NCBI GenBank assembly: GCA_000436115.1 | Contig: FR894550.1 | Location: 1 to 17,129 of the forward strand | From: Firmicutes bacterium CAG:534 | Lineage (GTDB): Bacteria > Bacillota > Clostridia > Lachnospirales > Lachnospiraceae | Direction: 5' to 3' | Length of the DNA: 17,129 nt | Part shown: piece after piece, positions 13,429-17,129 of the stretch | How the letters are laid out: each line of letters opens with the position of its first letter | How positions within the stretch are numbered: position 1 is the first letter of the stretch | Made by a program: the position numbers and the translations under genes | The notes under the pieces: model-generated | Seen by the model: the letters and a program-made list of their open reading frames with translations, nothing else | Database searches by the model: none | Told to the model about the DNA's origin: nothing

Positions 13429-14952
13429 TTGTTTTCAATGAAAGAAGAAAGTATCCTTCCTATACGAGTCCCTCTAAGAGTCATCATAAGCTTTTCCCTG
13501 CAGATTATGCTTCTTGCCTGTGCTGTGACCCTGCATATTTCAGGCTCAATCACAGAGGTCTATAACTGGTATGTATTCAGAAATTTCTGCATTTTTCTAT
13601 GTGCAGTGGTGTTCTGTGCTTCTGACTTGCGAAAAAGAATTCTGCTGCTCGCTTTTTTCTGTACAAGCTTTATATTTTTAGGCTGCAGAACACTGATCGA
13701 TTTCTTTCGAGGCGAACAATGGTGGATAGGTTTTCAGCCTCAGGACATTCTCTTCGCCTTAAACAGTGTCGCTTTGAGTATGCTTATGCTTTATGCCGGG
13801 GCGATACTGTATATTTGCACAGTGAAGCCAAAAAGGGCGGCAGACAAAAGCCTGGCCGCTCCAAAGACTACTGACGCACAAAACGCCTGCAGCACCGCTT
13901 CTCTGCAGATTACAGCGCTGTGCCTGTACATCATCTGCATGGCGTTTTACTTATATTGTGAATTTGATAAGCTGGCTTTTATGCACGGCAGGGTTTATAT
14001 GGATTATTTCATTTTATACACCCCTTCTTATCCTGCATTATTTGGAAGCATCAGCTACTGTATGCCCTTTGCCCTTTGTGCGTTTCTGGCTGCTCTTCCT
14101 AAAAAGAAGCTGGCTTTCGCGGCCCTCACTGTCTATCTGCTTTCTGCAGTGCCTCAGTTGATCATCGGAATTCGTAACCCATTCATTCTGAACGCACTGT
14201 TCATTTTCCTGTACTGCTTCATTCGTGATTACCTTGGAGACACGAAACGCTGGCTTGGCAGATGGGAGATTTGCGCCACTGCTGCTCTGCTTCCATTTGC
14301 CTGCATTGGACTCTCTGTTTTGAATTACACAAGAGAAGGAATTTCTCCGGAAAGCAGCAATGTATTCAGCCTGATAATTGATTTATTCTACAGACAGGGA
14401 GCCTCCTTCTGGACGCTATGCGTTGGGCATGCCGTTCTTCCAATTCTCCCCGGTGTAAAACGGAACTTCACCTTTGGTTCCATGATCGACTACATATTAT
14501 ATGGACGTATCGGCCGCATGCTATTTGGAACGACCGCTCTGCCCAGCGGTAACAGCGCTGAACTCGCCACCAGGAGCCACAGCCTTAGCCACGCAATTTC
14601 TTTCGCCGGTCATACCGGATATTTGGAAGGACACGGACTGGGATCATCATATATTTTAGAAGTATTTTCCGATTATGGTTATGCCGGAATTATCATATTC
14701 AGCCTTCTCCTGGGAGTTTTTCTTTTGTATTGCATGGATGCTGTCCGAAAGGGCTGGTTTACGAGAACGCTGATCCTGCTCTTTTTGGGAAATTTGTTCT
14801 TTATTCCCCGTGGGGGAGCAACGGAATGGTTTTCCTTCCTGATCCATATTCATTTCTGGCTGGTGATATTCGCCTGCCAGCTCGGAGGGCGAGTGCTGTC
14901 CTGGATAAAAATCAGACTTCAAAGCAACGGTCAGCAGAAGAAGCGCTCCTGA
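13429..14952 (+). CDS. wzy: Wzy-type O-antigen/capsule polysaccharide polymerase
   Basis: A 507-residue integral membrane protein with roughly ten to twelve hydrophobic helices spread over its whole length. It should polymerise lipid-linked repeat units on the outer face of the membrane. The best family evidence is the C-terminal segment: ATRSHSLSHAISF, then GYLEGHGLGSSYILEVFSDY and GYAGIIIFSLLLGVFL, the pattern of the O-Ag_pol_Wzy family. TTG 13429 is taken as the start because AAAGGG lies seven bases before it; the next ATG (13438) is 16 bases away from that site. Its last 22 bases overlap the end of the convergent SDR gene. No flippase gene is in the window. Confidence 0.85.
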   Translation: MFSMKEESILPIRVPLRVIISFSLQIMLLACAVTLHISGSITEVYNWYVFRNFCIFLCAVVFCASDLRKRILLLAFFCTSFIFLGCRTLIDFFRGEQWWIGFQPQDILFALNSVALSMLMLYAGAILYICTVKPKRAADKSLAAPKTTDAQNACSTASLQITALCLYIICMAFYLYCEFDKLAFMHGRVYMDYFILYTPSYPALFGSISYCMPFALCAFLAALPKKKLAFAALTVYLLSAVPQLIIGIRNPFILNALFIFLYCFIRDYLGDTKRWLGRWEICATAALLPFACIGLSVLNYTREGISPESSNVFSLIIDLFYRQGASFWTLCVGHAVLPILPGVKRNFTFGSMIDYILYGRIGRMLFGTTALPSGNSAELATRSHSLSHAISFAGHTGYLEGHGLGSSYILEVFSDYGYAGIIIFSLLLGVFLLYCMDAVRKGWFTRTLILLFLGNLFFIPRGGATEWFSFLIHIHFWLVIFACQLGGRVLSWIKIRLQSNGQQKKRS

Positions 14953-15962
14953 CCGAAAGTCCCATGCGCCATGCGGTCTGTGTAAATTTTATATGTCCGT
15001 TCCAGCCCCTCGCTCACGCTGTATAATGGCTTCCACCCAATGCCTTTCAGTTTTTCCGTATTGAGCAGGGCATAGGCTGCTTTTGAGGCAGCCTCGTCTT
15101 CTTCCATTCGATACACAACCTTTCTCCCTGCCAGATCTGCAATTCGCTCGGCATATCCTGCAAGCGTCATGCCCTCATCATCCTCAGATAAATTGTAGGC
15201 CTGACCGCAGACTCCATCCAGCAGCACCCTGATAATCCCGCTTACACAGTCAGCTACATAGCAATAGGAATACCGCTGGGTGCCATTGCTCTTCAAAATT
15301 ATATCCTCACCTGCTAAGGCCTTCGCCATAAACTGAGCCATTGCTTTTGTGTCCTTTTTCCTGTCCGCTCCAAAAACACGGCTAAGACGAACTGTTACAA
15401 AATCAACCCCATACTGCTTTCGATAGGATTGACAGAGTGCTTCGCAAACACGCTTTGACTCATTGTATCCCATCCTCGCCTGATTACAGTCAAGATACCC
15501 ACAGTATTGTTCATCCATAGCCGCTTCCGTGCCTTCTCCGTAGATCTCAACGCTGGATGTCAGTAGAAACCGGGCGTTCTTTTCTGCGGCAAGGTGCAAT
15601 AGCTGCTCACAGCCAAGAACATTTGTTAAAATCGTTCCAACCGGATCCGCAGAATACTGGTGTGGATGCGTATTGGATGCGAAATGAAGAACATAGTCCA
15701 CCTTCCCCTGGTATACAACGGGGGTTGTTACATCCGCTTTTTGATACAAAACAGTTCCATCGGAGTTTCCCCCTCTGCGGGATAAGGACACCGCACGAAT
15801 TCCATCCTCGTATTTTTCATTCCGGTAACGGAACACATCCAGCAGAAAGGAACCTATAAAGCCCGTCCCCCCGGAAAGCAGAACCGTTTTATTCCTCAGT
15901 CTGTCCCAGTCATATGGAAGCTGTGCAACAGAAACAATATCTTCTTTTTCTAAATTCGTCAT
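14931..15962 (-). CDS. Extended SDR (NAD-dependent epimerase/dehydratase), likely CDP-sugar reductase
   Basis: A 343-residue Rossmann-fold enzyme. Nucleotide-binding GGTGFIG (31-37), SVEIYG with the catalytic Ser region (about 136-142), and the catalytic Y-N-E-S-K pair Tyr166/Lys170 are all present. The C-terminus has the family's RYSYCYVADCVSGI. Two ATGs are possible: 15962 is seven bases from AAGGA and 15968 only about three, so I use 15962. The upstream cytidylyltransferase stop is 11 bases away, which implies translational coupling. In pneumococcal capsule loci, a pair of this make-up (Mnp1/Mnp2, Abp1/Abp2) makes CDP-mannitol or CDP-arabinitol by cytidylylating a ketose phosphate and reducing it. 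A 4,6-dehydratase or epimerase role remains possible. Confidence 0.85.
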   Translation of the reverse strand: MTNLEKEDIVSVAQLPYDWDRLRNKTVLLSGGTGFIGSFLLDVFRYRNEKYEDGIRAVSLSRRGGNSDGTVLYQKADVTTPVVYQGKVDYVLHFASNTHPHQYSADPVGTILTNVLGCEQLLHLAAEKNARFLLTSSVEIYGEGTEAAMDEQYCGYLDCNQARMGYNESKRVCEALCQSYRKQYGVDFVTVRLSRVFGADRKKDTKAMAQFMAKALAGEDIILKSNGTQRYSYCYVADCVSGIIRVLLDGVCGQAYNLSEDDEGMTLAGYAERIADLAGRKVVYRMEEDEAASKAAYALLNTEKLKGIGWKPLYSVSEGLERTYKIYTDRMAHGTFGQERFFC

Positions 15963-15973
15963 ATGCATTTTCC

Positions 15974-16678
15974 TTACCCAAGCTTCAAATATGCTTTGAA
16001 CAGTTCCAGATCTTCCTTGGTTGTCAATTTAATATTCTTTTCAGAACCGGCGGCAAAATGCAGTGCAACTCCAAGCTCAACCATCATTGTGTTGGCGTAT
16101 GATGAGCCCTGAATACCGATTCCTTTTTCAAACGCCTCGTGATACTTCTGGTTCAACAGAGTGAACTGATATGCCTGCGGCGTTGAAACGCGGCGCAGCT
16201 TTTCTCTCTGGATATATTGGGTTGACACCGATTTGTCATTTTCGTTTACAAGAAAAATCTGCTCATAATACGGCAGAGAGGTCACTGCGTTTCCATATTT
16301 CTGGCATTTGCTGATAACATCTGTCAGCACAGAAGGTTCTACCAGAGGACGAATCCCGTCATGAATAATGATGGTATCCCCTGCATCGGCCTTTCCCTCC
16401 AGATAATATACGCCGTTTCTGATGGACTCCTGGCAGGTATCTCCTCCGGGCACAATCCATTTCAGTTTGCTGATTTTGTATTGCTTTGCAAAGGAAGACA
16501 CGGCACTAATCCACCCATCGAGGCAGACAACCTCAATGGCATCGATCTGCGGATGCTGCTGGAAGCCCTCCAGCGTATAGATCAGAACGGGCTTGCCCTG
16601 TATGCTGTAAAATTGCTTGGGAATATCTAATCCCATTCGATTGCCGGAACCTCCTGCGAGGATTAACGCAATATTCAT
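15974..16678 (-). CDS. IspD/TarI-like cytidylyltransferase
   Basis: A 234-residue CTP-dependent nucleotidyltransferase. Motifs: LAGGSGNRMG (7-16), PKQF (20-23), GGDTCQESIRNG (78-89), IHDGIRPLV (105-113) and TPQAYQF. Both the MEP-pathway enzyme IspD and the polyol-phosphate enzymes TarI, Mnp1 and Abp1 have this fold. The setting between a licD gene and an SDR gene in a polysaccharide locus favours activation of a sugar or polyol phosphate to a CDP derivative over isoprenoid synthesis. The frame is open to GTG 16699, but ATG 16678 has the ribosome site AAAGG-TGG before it and matches the family N-terminus, so I start there. It lies 39 bases after licD. Confidence 0.88.
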   Translation of the reverse strand: MNIALILAGGSGNRMGLDIPKQFYSIQGKPVLIYTLEGFQQHPQIDAIEVVCLDGWISAVSSFAKQYKISKLKWIVPGGDTCQESIRNGVYYLEGKADAGDTIIIHDGIRPLVEPSVLTDVISKCQKYGNAVTSLPYYEQIFLVNENDKSVSTQYIQREKLRRVSTPQAYQFTLLNQKYHEAFEKGIGIQGSSYANTMMVELGVALHFAAGSEKNIKLTTKEDLELFKAYLKLG

Positions 16679-16717
16679 GGGGCAATACCACCTTTCCACA
16701 ATAAGATTTTAAGCCAG

Positions 16718-17129
16718 TTATTTCAAAGCCGTACAATAGCGATCCTTTTTATAGATCCGATAGCTATGCTCGGTATCCAGACATTCATATTCGTGATGGC
16801 ACACTCTCTCTGATAATGGTGGCAGCGTCATATAGTCTCCAAACGCCATTGTAAGATAAGTATCATATCCTATTGGGATCGGGAGACTGGTATCTTCAAA
16901 GGGAACGTATTTTTGCCGGGAAAATAGTTCTGCCGGGTATTCCATCTGCATGTATCGTGGGCCTGAGCAAAGCTCTGTTACATTTTGACATGTGGAAATA
17001 GGATATCTGCTCATCTGCTTTTCACAGAAGCGCCAGATTTTATCCCGAAGATGATTGGAAGAAACAAGGAAAAGCGCCAGCTTTCCGAACGCATACACTA
17101 CCTTCCCATGGTTTTCCGGTGCTCTTCCG
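16718..17129 (-). CDS. LicD family phosphotransferase, C-terminal part (5' end outside window)
   Basis: The frame is open to the window edge (137 codons), so the start lies beyond 17129. The C-terminal signature of LicD proteins is clear: FEDTSLPIPIGYDTYLTMAF, then GDYMTLPP and the RVCHHEY end. LicD/fukutin-type proteins transfer phosphocholine or polyol phosphate from a CDP donor to surface glycans. The two genes downstream could supply such a donor. It is read first in the minus-strand operon licD > cytidylyltransferase > SDR, as far as the window shows. Confidence 0.85.
   Translation of the reverse strand, partial: GRAPENHGKVVYAFGKLALFLVSSNHLRDKIWRFCEKQMSRYPISTCQNVTELCSGPRYMQMEYPAELFSRQKYVPFEDTSLPIPIGYDTYLTMAFGDYMTLPPLSERVCHHEYECLDTEHSYRIYKKDRYCTALK

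Noticed and set aside
1..17129. Search for CRISPR arrays, tRNA or rRNA genes and intact transposases.
   Set aside because: No regularly spaced direct repeats, tRNA-like cloverleaf, rRNA segment or transposase motif was seen on either strand.

Overview
The window looks like a chromosomal segment of an anaerobic, gut-type member of Lachnospiraceae (Clostridia). The grounds are a proB kinase without a PUA domain, a DUF1015 protein, a signal-less GH29 fucosidase, strong AGGAGG-type ribosome binding sites, sigma-A-like promoters, and a surface-polysaccharide locus with a LicD-type gene. This assignment is inferred from gene style, not from a database match.

Left part (1-3600): a very AT-rich block carries one large minus-strand gene, a NACHT-type STAND ATPase with a novel N-terminal region and a C-terminal pentapeptide-repeat stretch. 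It is a candidate stand-alone defence gene, visibly foreign in base composition to everything to its right. Beside it lies a 48-codon lipoprotein with a perfect lipobox but no body, probably a remnant.

Middle part (3560-12300): housekeeping and accessory genes lie among broken ones. Intact: DUF1015 protein (+), proB (-), a two-TM zinc-ribbon DUF3592-like protein (-), an Rrf2 regulator (-), a leucine-carboxyl-methyltransferase-type SAM methyltransferase (-), a GH29 alpha-L-fucosidase (-) and a 142-residue unknown (-). Broken: a macro-domain protein lacking its N-terminal half; an MBL-fold hydrolase with its zinc-site core deleted and a frameshift; a TetR regulator cut inside its HTH region; a 48-codon LysR tail; and the last ~28 codons of an unknown gene. 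A 191-bp imperfect palindrome occupies the gap between the MBL remnant and the LysR tail. Several promoters can be read directly. One has dyad symmetry at both -35 and the start site (upstream of the macro fragment); another has a dyad at the start site (methyltransferase). A compact unit at about 11965-12196 consists of a strong promoter, perfect Shine-Dalgarno, 23-codon ORF and two tandem intrinsic terminators.

Right part (12260-17129): a surface-polysaccharide locus. A plus-strand pair (GT4 glycosyltransferase, Wzy-type polymerase) starts from a TATAAT promoter. It converges, with a 22-bp overlap of coding ends, on a minus-strand operon read licD-like (cut by the window edge) > IspD/TarI-like cytidylyltransferase > extended SDR dehydrogenase. 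The IspD-like + SDR pair resembles the CDP-alditol cassettes of pneumococcal capsules (Mnp1/Mnp2, Abp1/Abp2). With the LicD transferase the three genes may make a CDP-activated polyol and transfer its phosphate to the glycan that the GT4 and Wzy proteins build.
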